Shown in pieces: positions 55,601-64,000 of a DNA stretch of 64,000 bases. The stretch covers positions 4,588,001 through 4,652,000 of the forward strand of contig JAEILZ010000002.1 in assembly GCA_018873225.1 (NCBI GenBank), written 5' to 3'. The notes under the pieces were generated by a model. It did no database searches. It was not told the DNA's origin and worked only from the letters and a program-made list of their open reading frames with translations. The stretch comes from [Phialemoniopsis] sp. UDSM-2020. Its lineage: Eukaryota; Ascomycota; Sordariomycetes; Thyridiales; Thyridiaceae. The translations under genes were made by a program, and so were the position numbers. Positions within the stretch are counted from its first letter, which is position 1, and each line of letters opens with the position of its first letter.

Positions 55601-57991
55601 AAGGCTGCAATGCAACTCGCTTGGGCCAAGGTTCTTTGCGAGTATCTTTACAAGCAAGCAGACACTGTGTTTGGAGAGGTCGTCACAGCAAACGGCGATG
55701 ACGAGAATGCCGTCATGGGACCGACCATCAACACAATCCCTATGCGGGTCAGATTGACGAATCTTCCTGGTGCAACAAGTATTGAACAGGCCTTTTCTCA
55801 GCTGCAGACGCTGGGAGACAATGCCAGAGGCGCCAATGGCATGGCGTCTCTGAGGGCGATTCAGACAGGCTGGAGATCGTCAAGGGCTGACGGTGTCGAC
55901 ACGAGTGCAGGCTTATTCCAGAGCTTGTTTGTGTTCGATGGCGTGATCAACACCGCCAGCGACGGTACAAAGAAAGCTCTCCTAGTTCCAGCTCGTGTCC
56001 AGTCGCAAAACGGAACTGATGACGGCGACAAGGGCTTTGCATACGATGACTATCCTTTTATCGTGAGCTTCCGCATTAAGGACGGCGTCCTTCACGGTGC
56101 GTTGCGGGCTAAGGTGAGCGGAGAAGAGACGAACAACTTGGGTGAACGGTTGGAAGCTGCCTTGCGGTATGTTGCGTCGGAGAATCTGCAACATTCAGCT
56201 CTCGACAGTGGAGCCGTACATCTCGCAAATATTGTGCAGGAGGAGAGACATGAAGCCGCAAAGGTCGTTACAAACGGGCATACTAATGGTACAGAACTGA
56301 ATGGGTTGTCTGAGAAGGCGGAGGCTGTGATCAACATTGCGAAACGAGTGGTCGGGGATAAGATTCGGAAGAAGGACATTGGGTACAACACGAAGCTGGT
56401 CAATATCGGCCTCGACTCCATCTCGGCGATTCGCTTCTCAAAGATCTTGAAGAAACAGGTGGGCATTCAAGCGAGCGTCTTTGAGATCATCAGGGGTGCC
56501 AGTGTGCAAGATCTTGTACAGAAATCGGCATCAGTGAAGAAGAATGGCGTCGACAAACCCAAGCCGCAGCTTGAACAAGACGAGGACCTCAGAGCGATGG
56601 CAGCCGCCAAGTTGAGCTTACCAGTTCAACAAGTCAAGGCTGTCTCTCCTACTCTTTCAGGGCAGCGAAATACGCTGAGGCAGTGGCTGCATTGCGGAAA
56701 GAGGTTCTTCGAGGCTCCTTGGGTCTTCCGTATCACCGACAGTTCTATCACCGCAAAGCAGGTCGCAGAATATTGGGTTGCACTATGCAGGACGCACGAG
56801 ATGCTGCGAACTACGTTTGTGCAAACTGGCAACCCTGCCAAGCTAGTGCAGGTCACCCTTGACGAAGGTGTGTCGGCAACCACGCGGTTCGCTACGGTTC
56901 AAGACCAGACATTGTCGGTTGAAGAGTTAACTCGAAAATACGTCCGCGAAAGCAACGCCATGGCGTCGGATCTACTAGAGCCTCCCGCTCGTCTGTCGTT
57001 CATTGAAGCTTCTGACGGCAATGCAGTCGTTCTTCGCGTGCACCATGCCCTGTATGACGCATGGAGCATCAAGATGATCCTGAAAGACCTCGCCAGTCTC
57101 TTTGCCGAAGAAATATTGCAACCCCAACCGTCAATCCAGGCCACCATTGAAGACATCACCAGGTGTAGGCAACCCGAAGCCGAACGAGACTACTGGAAGC
57201 AGCACTTTGCAGAGGCGCAAGACACCATCCTCCAGCCTGAGGCCGTACCACATCATGACAACAACGCTCCATTAGGGTCGCACTTCAAGGCCAGACACGC
57301 AAATATCTTGCCCCAAGACGTTACCGACAAGCTGGTCGGTACCGGAAGTAGCAAGGCACGCACCTCTGCCGCCGCCATCGTTGCTTATGCTCGCGCGTTG
57401 AGCAACTTGACGGGCCGCACACAGCCCACATTTGGCTTAAACTACTCCTCACGGTCACTATCGTCGGCCGACGGCGAACAGACTCTCGACCTCACGGGCG
57501 TCAGCCTTCCCACGATGACTGTGGTGCCCATGAGCGTAAATTTGAAGTCACGATCTCAGCAAACACCACTCGATGCTGTGCGGGATCATCTTGCTCAGCT
57601 CACCAAGTTTGCGCAGGCTGACAACCTGGACGAGTTGTCACCCAAGTTCAACTCCCATATCAACATCCTCTACTCTGAAGAGAACTTGGGCACACAGTCG
57701 AACGGTACCAAGGAGGCTTCTGTGCTCCAGCGATACAAGCTGGGGGAGCCTCTCGCTTCCGAGTACTTTACCAAGACTGCACCGTCATCCATCACCTCGA
57801 CCGTTGATGGCCTGGACACGTCTTCCATGCACGATCAACAACTCTACTTCAATATCTTGGTCCATCAGAACGGAAACTTGAGTGTGGATGTGAGTGGCGA
57901 CGAGGACCTCGTACGTAGTGATCAGGGATTGGTCACTCAGTTTGTCAGACATTTTGGCGAGGAGTTTGTCAAGGTAATTGCGGAGGCGTAG
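43653..57991 (+). CDS. sidC: Ferrichrome/ferricrocin synthetase, SidC/NPS2-type NRPS
   Basis: Exon 1 is 43653-43994, a 53-bp intron covers 43995-44047, and exon 2 is a 13.9-kb open frame to 57991, giving 4761 residues, close to known SidC proteins. The splice rebuilds FSIGPGKALQLHVDDGQIRL. Domain order is A1-T1-C1-A2-T2-C2-A3-T3-C3-T4-C4-T5-C5. A-domain cores are ILYTSGTTG (about 345), LLWTSGTTG (about 1501) and LLYTSGSTG (about 2662). Carrier serines lie in GVDSL (776), GFSSL (1930), GINSL (3092), GLDSI (3666) and GLDSI (4235). C-domain motifs are AHCLCDG (1005), HHALHDG (2166), HHALYDG (3298), HHALYDA (3858) and HHALYDA (4445). There is no TE or reductase end, and the last C domain would cyclise the peptide. 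Three A domains with two extra T-C pairs is the layout that builds cyclic hexapeptides with three reused N5-acyl-N5-hydroxyornithines. The product should be ferricrocin or a related ferrichrome (inference). Residues 1 to about 190 before A1 resemble no complete domain. Confidence 0.94.
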
Positions 57992-58623
57992 AATGTACAA
58001 CAGGCAACTTAGAGAAAAGAATTGTTCCATAGCGTTTAGGTTTTCTTTGTTAGCTAGATCACTGGAGTCGGGCGTTTCAAATTCAGGGTTCTTTTCACGA
58101 TTACATGTCTACGTAACGATTGAAGGTCTGATTTCTGTGACGATCTATTGCAGATGACTTGGGAGAAGGAGTAATCTATCCCGGTAGTTTCTATGCGTAC
58201 AAAAGTCCCTCTGGGTGTACAAACCCACAATTCGTATCGACTCATTCGAGAGCTGTCAGGGCGCTTGTTGATTTCTCCCTTTGAGACCCAATGTTTGCAA
58301 CATTCCAATAGCATGGGAGCTGGATCTGTAGATCCTCCGACATCATGGTACAAACACTTCCTCTCCCCTCGCCAGCATACGGTCAACAATAAGGCAGCTG
58401 AACAATCTCGCCTTTTGATCTCTTTCCGCACGACCTCCTTCGATTGTGCATTTGGACTCCTTACCAATCCAGCAGGTGCTACTCGTCTCTAATAAAGAGA
58501 CAACTAGTTCCAATCTTCTCTAGGTGTTGTAGAAGGTGTCGGGGATAGCAGGCCATCATCCGGTAAAACCCTAGGTGCGCAATAGTACGTGCTTGTTGAC
58601 CATGTGACAGTTTCATGGCCAAG
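57992..58623. other. Intergenic region, no gene seen
   Basis: This is the 3' region of the NRPS and of the minus-strand hypothetical gene. Short ORFs only. Confidence 0.6.
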
Positions 58624-59451
58624 CTAGTTGAGAGGGAGAATTATATCATCCTCTCGCTCGGCCAACACCCAGTGCACGAGCCCAGCATATCCACCCTCGA
58701 CGAGCTTCTCAAGGTCCTCGACATTGCGCAGAAAGGCCGGTCGTCGAAGAAACTCGCGAACGAAATCGCGGGCCATCTCGCTGTCATCCGGTTCGCCCAC
58801 TTCCTGCCCGATGACATGGAAAAGTCGCGGGTAGGTCTCCGAGTGAGCGAATGAGTAGGGGCAGACCTCAAAGATATCATCGCAGGTGCACTTCCACTGG
58901 GCCGGTGGCTCGTACAAGATTTGCTTGCGTCCTTCAAGAAGGTCCTCGTGCAACTTCTTCATGCAGTACTCCTTGTCGATCTGGCGGAGCAATAGTAGCG
59001 CAGCCTGCGACTTGCGAAGTCCGAAGCCGATCTTGACCAGCCATTTCATAGCCCTCCGCGGCCAGTCCCGTACCCGCTCAGGGTCACAGCACGGGCAAGG
59101 AATTGCAGGTGGTTGTGGGACAATGTCGAGGTGTTTGTCGGGAATGGGGTTGGTTGTCATGATCGTGTTGTAACGGTTGTACACCACAATTTCAGGCATC
59201 AAAGCCCAGTCCCAATCCACAGCTCTCGCCTCTTCCCAAGTCGCCTCTTCCCAAGTCGCCTCTTCCAGCTCGCCACGAAGAATGGCCTGCCAGGCAGCTT
59301 CTCGTCCGAAGAGGTTTGTCAGGTCATAGCCGGAAGGAGTGTTCGCTCGAGCAAGGTTTTCGAGGACTTGGGCTTGCTTAGTCTCTTCGTAAGTTCGGCG
59401 ACCCTGTGGGCCCACGTACGCAACTGACGTGGAAGCGCCGGAGTTAGCCAT
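58624..59451 (-). CDS. Hypothetical cysteine-containing protein
   Basis: This is an intronless 275-residue protein from the ATG at 59451. I do not recognise its family. The N-terminal 80 residues contain three in-frame copies of an EEATW-like unit, encoded by a 15-bp minisatellite. The middle has IPCPCCDPERVRDW, then KCTCDDIFEVC, which suggests a metal- or disulfide-bonded centre. The C-terminal part is helical and rich in Glu/Arg (FVREFLRRPAFLRNVEDLEKL). There is no signal peptide and no membrane segment, so it is probably cytosolic. It is not obviously linked to the NRPS next to it. The continuous frame over its whole length and normal amino-acid composition support a real gene. Confidence 0.6.
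   Translation of the reverse strand: MANSGASTSVAYVGPQGRRTYEETKQAQVLENLARANTPSGYDLTNLFGREAAWQAILRGELEEATWEEATWEEARAVDWDWALMPEIVVYNRYNTIMTTNPIPDKHLDIVPQPPAIPCPCCDPERVRDWPRRAMKWLVKIGFGLRKSQAALLLLRQIDKEYCMKKLHEDLLEGRKQILYEPPAQWKCTCDDIFEVCPYSFAHSETYPRLFHVIGQEVGEPDDSEMARDFVREFLRRPAFLRNVEDLEKLVEGGYAGLVHWVLAEREDDIILPLN
59229..59266 (-). repeat. 15-bp minisatellite in the coding region, 2.5 copies
   Basis: CCTCTTCCCAAGTCG occurs at 59229-59243 and again at 59244-59258, followed by an 8-base partial copy. On the coding strand it adds EEATW units in frame, so copy-number change alters protein length by five residues without a frameshift. Confidence 0.9.
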
Positions 59452-59976
59452 GTTATGGGCTTAATGGGAAGGATGTGAGATATTGAGTCTGATGAAATAC
59501 CTTGATGACTATGTCTTGGACGGTCTCGAGGCAATGAGCTGGTAGGTCTTGGGAAGAGATCGTTGTGAAGTTCAAGGGTGACAGTTGTTTTGTAACCGCA
59601 AAGGAGCACGTTTCTCGTTTTAAGTGTTGTGGGAAAGAAGAAGATTGCGAAGGGTTCGGAGAGAAGTGTGCTTGATAGTTCCTTAGAACCTGCTGGTATT
59701 CACCCCTGGATCCAGGCTCCTTGTGTTGTCCAGTGAAGGGTGTATTTCCTCACAGATTGACAACTCATCGTCCCCAATGAACATAGATGCACACAGTTGT
59801 GAGTACAGTTCATGATTGTACAACTTCCAGACCTACCTCAGGGCGATAGTCAATGCAACAACACTACCTCGTTAGCTTTGAATGCCATATTCACTTTCTT
59901 AGACAATGTGTTATTATTCCAGAACAAAAAATCATTGTCTTCAAGTTCGAATCTTTATACTGCTCCGGCGTGGCAA
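59452..59976. other. Intergenic region, no gene seen
   Basis: This is the promoter of the hypothetical gene and the 3' region of the phosphotransferase gene. It has no recognisable elements. Confidence 0.6.
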
Positions 59977-61287
59977 CTAGATGTCCTTGAACCGTACAGA
60001 ATCACCCTTCTCCACAAGCTCCGCCCATCTGCGTGCCCTGCTGAACCACACACCATCGCATTGCGTGACTGCTTCGTAGAAGTCATTCTCTAACGGCTTT
60101 TCCTCGGCCCATTCCTGGCACAATTCCTTTAATCTGGTTTGGTAGACCCCGCGTAGCTGTGTCGTCTCATACTCCATCTTGTGGATCCAATATAGTGCGT
60201 TCTTGCCCTCGTTGTCAAGGTCTTGTGAGTTTCTCCGTTCATCCGCTTCTATGCTAGCCTCCTTCGGCTCGTCCGCATATGAGTTCCGCTGTGGTTCGTC
60301 TTCCCGGGATGGACCGTCAAGGAACTTGGGCACTTCAGTCAATATCCAGAGTGGTAAAGCCGAAACGCATTCCCAATCGAGCACCGCTGTGACTTCGCCT
60401 TGTTCGTTGACTAGAATATTGTTAAGATTAAGGTCATGATGGTGGAGAGCTGACAACTCCGAGCCGGTTGAGTCTGGGGAGAAGACCTTGGGAAGAAGAT
60501 ATAGGAGGCTCTGTGCTCCTGGAAGGATGTCCTCGGCTTCTTCAATATCGTCTCCATCCTCAGAATTCTCCAGAACCAAGGTTTGATGCCGTATGATGAT
60601 CGTCAATACGGCGCTTAGCCAGTCGTGACTTGAGCGAAATGGTCCCCTCGGAACGTCGTATTCAAGATGATCGCCCATGAAGAACTCATGGGACACTAGC
60701 CGCTGAGGCGAGACCGTAGTCTGTGACGCCTCAGACTCGACTTCGAGGTTTACCTCCTGTGAATCCAATGTCCCTATGCTTTTGAATGCGGGTTCTCGCT
60801 TCGCAAGACCTGATAACTCGAACTGGAACCCCGCAAATCGCTTCGTGAGCGCGACCTTCTGATCCATCGACATGGTGCGCCATCGCTTCCGAGTCGATGT
60901 GCCGTCCATGTACTCCATCAAGATCCATTCGAAACCGATCTCATTGTCATTACTGTCGTCGAAGCCGAAGACCCGAGGAACCGGAACACTAGTGTTCTCA
61001 TGCACCCACCTCAAGGTCACGACTTCGGCACGTGTTTTGTGGCGAGGGTAAACGGGCAGGGTGACGCGCATGACGTAAGAGCTTTCGGCTGTCTGAACCA
61101 AATAGACCTTGTTGAAGAGACCTGCTGCGTGAAAGGTGACGATGCAGGAATCCTCGGAGGGTATCTTCAGCTGCTCGCGGGCTACGCTCTCAATCGCGCT
61201 GGCTGAAGGATCTCGCGTCCATAGTGGCAGCAAATACAATGGTGTTTGCTGCCACGCTAAACCGTCCTGCGCCCGTCGCCGCGGCAT
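59977..61287 (-). CDS. APH/choline-kinase-fold phosphotransferase
   Basis: This is an intronless 436-residue protein of the aminoglycoside-phosphotransferase (PF01636) type common in fungal genomes. The N-lobe has a glycine-poor nucleotide loop (HAAGLFNKVYLVQT) and a strand with a likely Lys/Arg role (YVMRVTLPVYPRHKTR). The linker reads FEWILMEYMDG. The catalytic loop is HHHDLNLNNILV (the Asp is the base and the final Asn binds metal), and the Mg-binding Asp lies in AVLDWECVSALP. An acidic insert (SEDGDDIEEAEDI) precedes the catalytic loop, and the C-terminus is a long helical extension. The substrate is unknown. Many such fungal proteins have no known function, and antibiotic resistance should not be assumed. 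It lies between the hypothetical gene and the RTA1-like gene, both on the same strand. Confidence 0.85.
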   Translation of the reverse strand: MPRRRAQDGLAWQQTPLYLLPLWTRDPSASAIESVAREQLKIPSEDSCIVTFHAAGLFNKVYLVQTAESSYVMRVTLPVYPRHKTRAEVVTLRWVHENTSVPVPRVFGFDDSNDNEIGFEWILMEYMDGTSTRKRWRTMSMDQKVALTKRFAGFQFELSGLAKREPAFKSIGTLDSQEVNLEVESEASQTTVSPQRLVSHEFFMGDHLEYDVPRGPFRSSHDWLSAVLTIIIRHQTLVLENSEDGDDIEEAEDILPGAQSLLYLLPKVFSPDSTGSELSALHHHDLNLNNILVNEQGEVTAVLDWECVSALPLWILTEVPKFLDGPSREDEPQRNSYADEPKEASIEADERRNSQDLDNEGKNALYWIHKMEYETTQLRGVYQTRLKELCQEWAEEKPLENDFYEAVTQCDGVWFSRARRWAELVEKGDSVRFKDI

Positions 61288-61911
61288 GCTGGAAAAGATC
61301 GGGTAGAGATGTCAAGTCTGGATCTTTGTGGGAAGCCGACCGATGCAAGGATCGCAGGGCAAACCGCAGTCATGCTCCCGAAGGCTTTGAATGTGGTCGT
61401 GCATAATAGCTGAGGGAGTAGAATGCGACGAAGCATGGCAAGTAATTTGGTGGGGTGGAAGCGTCCTTGAAGAGGCCAACTCGCTGAACCCCTCTCTCTG
61501 AATGGTCGTCACACAACACTTGAAGTCCCGTCACGCCCACGACCAGCTTAGCATCAACTCCAGAAGCAGGACTAAGTAAATCTTGAATGAGTTCCTTGCG
61601 AGAGCACTTCATGGCTATTGACCTATGCAGACTATCATATGCCACCGTTGACTCCTCTCTAGGATAAATAGGATTGGGAGGCCTGAAAAGAATTAGCACC
61701 ATCAATTGCGAACACCAATTCGCTCCCTCGTATCCTCGTGAAGTGAATTCTATGATATATTTATCGGGTAATACATTTCGGAGACAAAAGGTAGCTGAAA
61801 GGTATGACGCAGAAACAAAGAAACTCGAAAGACTATAGACATTCCGCTAACATACAAGCCTATTACTTAACCCAACAACGAGAAGACATCGTACAACCAG
61901 AAGAAATCACC
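61288..61911. other. Intergenic region, no gene seen
   Basis: This holds the promoter of the phosphotransferase and the 3' region of the RTA1-like gene. A minus-strand ORF at 61370-61705 shows no family features. Confidence 0.55.
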
Positions 61912-63061
61912 TCACACTGACTGTGGTCCGCTCTGAGTACTGCTCTGCGAACCTCTTTCACGTTTGTTAACCCCATCCGTCTGCAACGCCGACTTTTGGC
62001 TCGGCTGGTTGCCTTTCAGAAACCATCCAAACGGGTCCAGTAGCGTAATGAGTAGAGGTCGCTGGTCCTTGTATTTATCTCCCTCTAGCTCCGTAAGACC
62101 ATCCTGCGCCAGATACGTATTGTACTTCTCCGGCAGCCACCGCCGTGGGTACAGCGCATTCCAGAGCAAAGAGTTGAGCAGCATGACCGCCGCCTCAAAC
62201 ACGTAAAAGAACCACTCGTAACGGACAATGGGGCTCAGCGACATCAGGTCCATGCCGGGCTTTCGCTGCATATTGGCGTCGCTAAAGTACTCGACGGTGC
62301 GGTAGATGCAGCGCACGAGCACCAAGAAACTACTCGCGTACATGGTCCAGACGGGCACGCGGATGCGGCGGGCGTGCTCGCGGCCGCCGCGGGTAGCGCA
62401 GCGGTGCTGGAAGACGGCGACGAGCGCCACGAAGAGCATCACGACAGCAAGCTGGATGATGAGCGAGGCTTTGAGCAAGGCCTCGCCAGTACGGGCGAGG
62501 TCTTCGGGTATTGCGGGGTTGACCATCCAGGCGACACCGAGGCCATTGAGAACTTCGACGAGGAACGAGAGTGTACCGAAGGTGGTAAGGACACGGCCGG
62601 GGTGGATCGGCGCATAGTATGGGACGTAGTAGAGGATGCGGCCAAGGATGTGGTAGTTGGCGAGTTCAACGATTGGTCTTTGCAGGCATGGGATTAGTCT
62701 TGAACCATGGTACAAGAGAACGGTTTGAACTTACGGCGACATGTAAATCAACGAGTTACTTGCGATGTAGATGTTGACGTCGTCGAGTGAGCTGGCTCCT
62801 ACCTCCCGGAGGACGAAGCCGACGAGGAAGAGCAGGCATGTAAAAGGATAAAGACCCGTGACCTTGAATGATTTGTACATTCTTACTTTGTTAGCATGTA
62901 CTTCCGTCGCGAAATAAGTAAAGGCAATGTTAGACGACTTACATGCATTGGGACAGGTGAAGGCCACCAGAGGCAGCGAACGCGGAGAGAAAGAAAATTG
63001 CAGCGCCCCTATTCGGAGCATAGAACCAGATGCTGCCTGGGACTGGCGTTCCGTCGGACAT
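61912..63061 (-). CDS. RTA1-like lipid-translocating exporter family protein
   Basis: Exons 63061-62943, 62881-62735 and 62677-61912 (introns of 61 and 57 bp) give 343 residues. The layout is that of fungal RTA1 proteins, with seven TM helices: AAIFFLSAFAASGGLHLSQC (TM1), VTGLYPFTCLLFLVGFVLRE (TM2, with the conserved FVLRE), then after splice 2 MSPPIVELANYHILGRILYY (TM3) with the conserved ANY...GRI signature. Later come LIIQLAVVMLFVALVAVFQH, SFLVLVRCIYRTVEY and YEWFFYVFEAAVMLLNSLLW. The C-terminus is polar and Ser/Gln-rich. Family members are linked to lipid translocation and resistance to membrane-active compounds. The direct function is not known. A TATA-like element lies about 165 bp upstream on its strand. 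Confidence 0.89.
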
Positions 63062-63875
63062 GATGACTGAGAATGGATAGGTTGACAGTTGTGGAGTGTT
63101 GCGGAAGTGTGATGATCCAAACAGCGAGGACCAAGGCGAACATACTACTTCACAGTCAAGTCTGGGAAATGTGGTCTCTGTGAATTGCCAGCATTATCGT
63201 TTCGAAAGAGACTCGACGTTTGTTCTTATATATTTACTACATAAGTATGATGCGTTGCCGTTGAGTCTTCAAGGTCGAAACCGTTCCCCCTTCACGATAT
63301 CGAGCTTAACCCAAAGAGGAAAAATCGAGTAGAAGCACCATCAATTTAAGGTTGCCAGCGCAAGAAAACGCCGATCTCAGGTGACGACATGGGGCGTTGC
63401 GGCACAGCCCTGCAAGCATGGATGCTGAGCACTAGTGAGCCTTTATTATGGCCCCATGGCAACATCATTGGACAATGCAGAAACAAGCAAGAGTGTCAGC
63501 ACTACGGAGTACTCCGTACTTCGTGCCACGAGCCTTGGGGTCAGCCCAAACCAGCACAGCCCCCGGTCAGTCCTTTATCGAAGAATGAACACGCACAAAA
63601 GATTTCTCACCTGCCGTGCTTGCGTATCCGTACACATTTCCATGTCAGGGAAAATCGAGTATCGTAAAGGAGGGAGCAACAGCCCTTAATACAACAAGTC
63701 GACCAAACCCCTCACGCCACACCTCACCACCTAGCACTTGAGAAGCTTCATGTGCAGTACGAGGTTGACCAAAATTTCAACCCGCATGAATCGGAAGGAG
63801 GGGAGAAGTAGTTGGGCCCATTGTACCAGTCAGACTAGCCGAAGGTCTCCGGGTAACGGGACATAGTGCCTGCCG
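63062..63875. other. Divergent promoter region of RTA1-like gene and third regulator
   Basis: There is no supported gene. It contains a TATA-like run for the RTA1-like gene. The two small plus-strand ORFs at 63.4-63.7 kb have no features. Confidence 0.55.
63226..63232 (-). promoter_or_regulatory. Putative TATA box of the RTA1-like gene
   Basis: TATATAA on the minus strand, about 165 bp upstream of the ATG at 63061. Assigned by position. Confidence 0.35.
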
Positions 63876-64000
63876 ATGGAGTCGCGGCCCCAGTGTTGGG
63901 AGTGCCAACGGCGTCGCCTTGTCTGTGACTCGACCTCGCCCGTCTGCAACCAATGCCGCACGAGACGCATCACATGTCCAGGGTACGAGGACAAGAAGCC
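63876..64000 (+). CDS. Zn2Cys6 transcription factor, N-terminal fragment (cut by window edge)
   Basis: An ATG at 63876 opens a frame that codes CWECQRRRLVCD, then CNQC, then CPGY before the window ends. All six cysteines of a binuclear zinc cluster with normal spacing are present (C-x2-C-x6-C, x6, C-x2-C-x6-C). The zinc cluster begins at residue 7, which is unusually close to the start but is known in the family. The rest of the gene lies beyond the right edge, so nothing can be said about its targets. A further upstream ATG in frame within 60 bp was not found. Confidence 0.8.
   Translation, partial: MESRPQCWECQRRRLVCDSTSPVCNQCRTRRITCPGYEDKK

Noticed and set aside
49701..55657. Antisense ORFs of 80-285 codons inside the NRPS gene
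   Set aside because: They lie wholly within a well-supported coding frame, lack motifs, and are shadows of its codon usage.
1..64000. CRISPR arrays, rRNA, tRNA, complete transposons
   Set aside because: None was seen. There are no regularly spaced repeats, rRNA blocks or paired terminal repeats with a transposase. tRNA genes cannot be excluded without a structure search.

Overview
The window is nuclear DNA from a filamentous ascomycete (Pezizomycotina, most likely a sordariomycete; the species cannot be told from the sequence). The evidence is the large number of 50-75 bp GT-AG introns with CTRAY-like branch points, three Zn2Cys6 regulators, two microsomal P450s, an RTA1-like membrane protein, a PTH11/rhodopsin-type membrane domain and a very large siderophore-type NRPS. 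I rebuilt spliced gene models by hand for the interrupted genes. Each joined model keeps one open frame and restores family motifs across the joins.

Left part (1-23 kb). It starts with the 3' part of an aspartate aminotransferase. A Zn2Cys6 regulator and a membrane-anchored M19 dipeptidase follow, transcribed divergently, then a secreted DUF7136-type protein. From 7.1 to 19.8 kb there is a block of secondary-metabolism type: Zn2Cys6 regulator, P450, a small gene with a decayed CRESS-virus Rep-like domain, a second P450 of the CYP52 type, and a 14-TM drug-type MFS transporter. No backbone synthase is present. A secreted LVIVD-repeat protein lies at 21.4-23.0 kb.

Centre (25-58 kb). A long membrane protein joins a PTH11-like rhodopsin domain to a FucP-type MFS transporter. 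A small VOC/glyoxalase-fold gene follows. Next comes a coherent iron locus: ferric reductase (-), ARN/Mir-type siderophore MFS transporter (-), ABCC transporter (-), SidL-like hydroxyornithine acetyltransferase (+) and a 4761-residue SidC/NPS2-type NRPS (+) with domain order A-T-C-A-T-C-A-T-C-T-C-T-C. Exact copies of the iron-GATA-factor consensus ATCWGATAA occur upstream of the reductase (two copies), upstream of the MFS gene, and in the divergent ABC/SidL promoter. A near-match lies upstream of the NRPS. By eye I found no other exact copy in the 64 kb. The simplest reading is a locus repressed by an SreA/Fep1-type GATA factor that makes a ferrichrome/ferricrocin-type siderophore and moves and reduces its iron complex. 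The ornithine N5-monooxygenase (SidA type) is not in the window and must be encoded elsewhere.

Right part (58-64 kb). Here are a hypothetical cysteine-containing protein with an in-frame 15-bp minisatellite, an APH/choline-kinase-fold phosphotransferase, an RTA1-like lipid-translocating membrane protein, and the first codons of a third Zn2Cys6 regulator cut by the window edge.

Functions rest on motif recognition by eye. Exon borders are predictions without transcript data.
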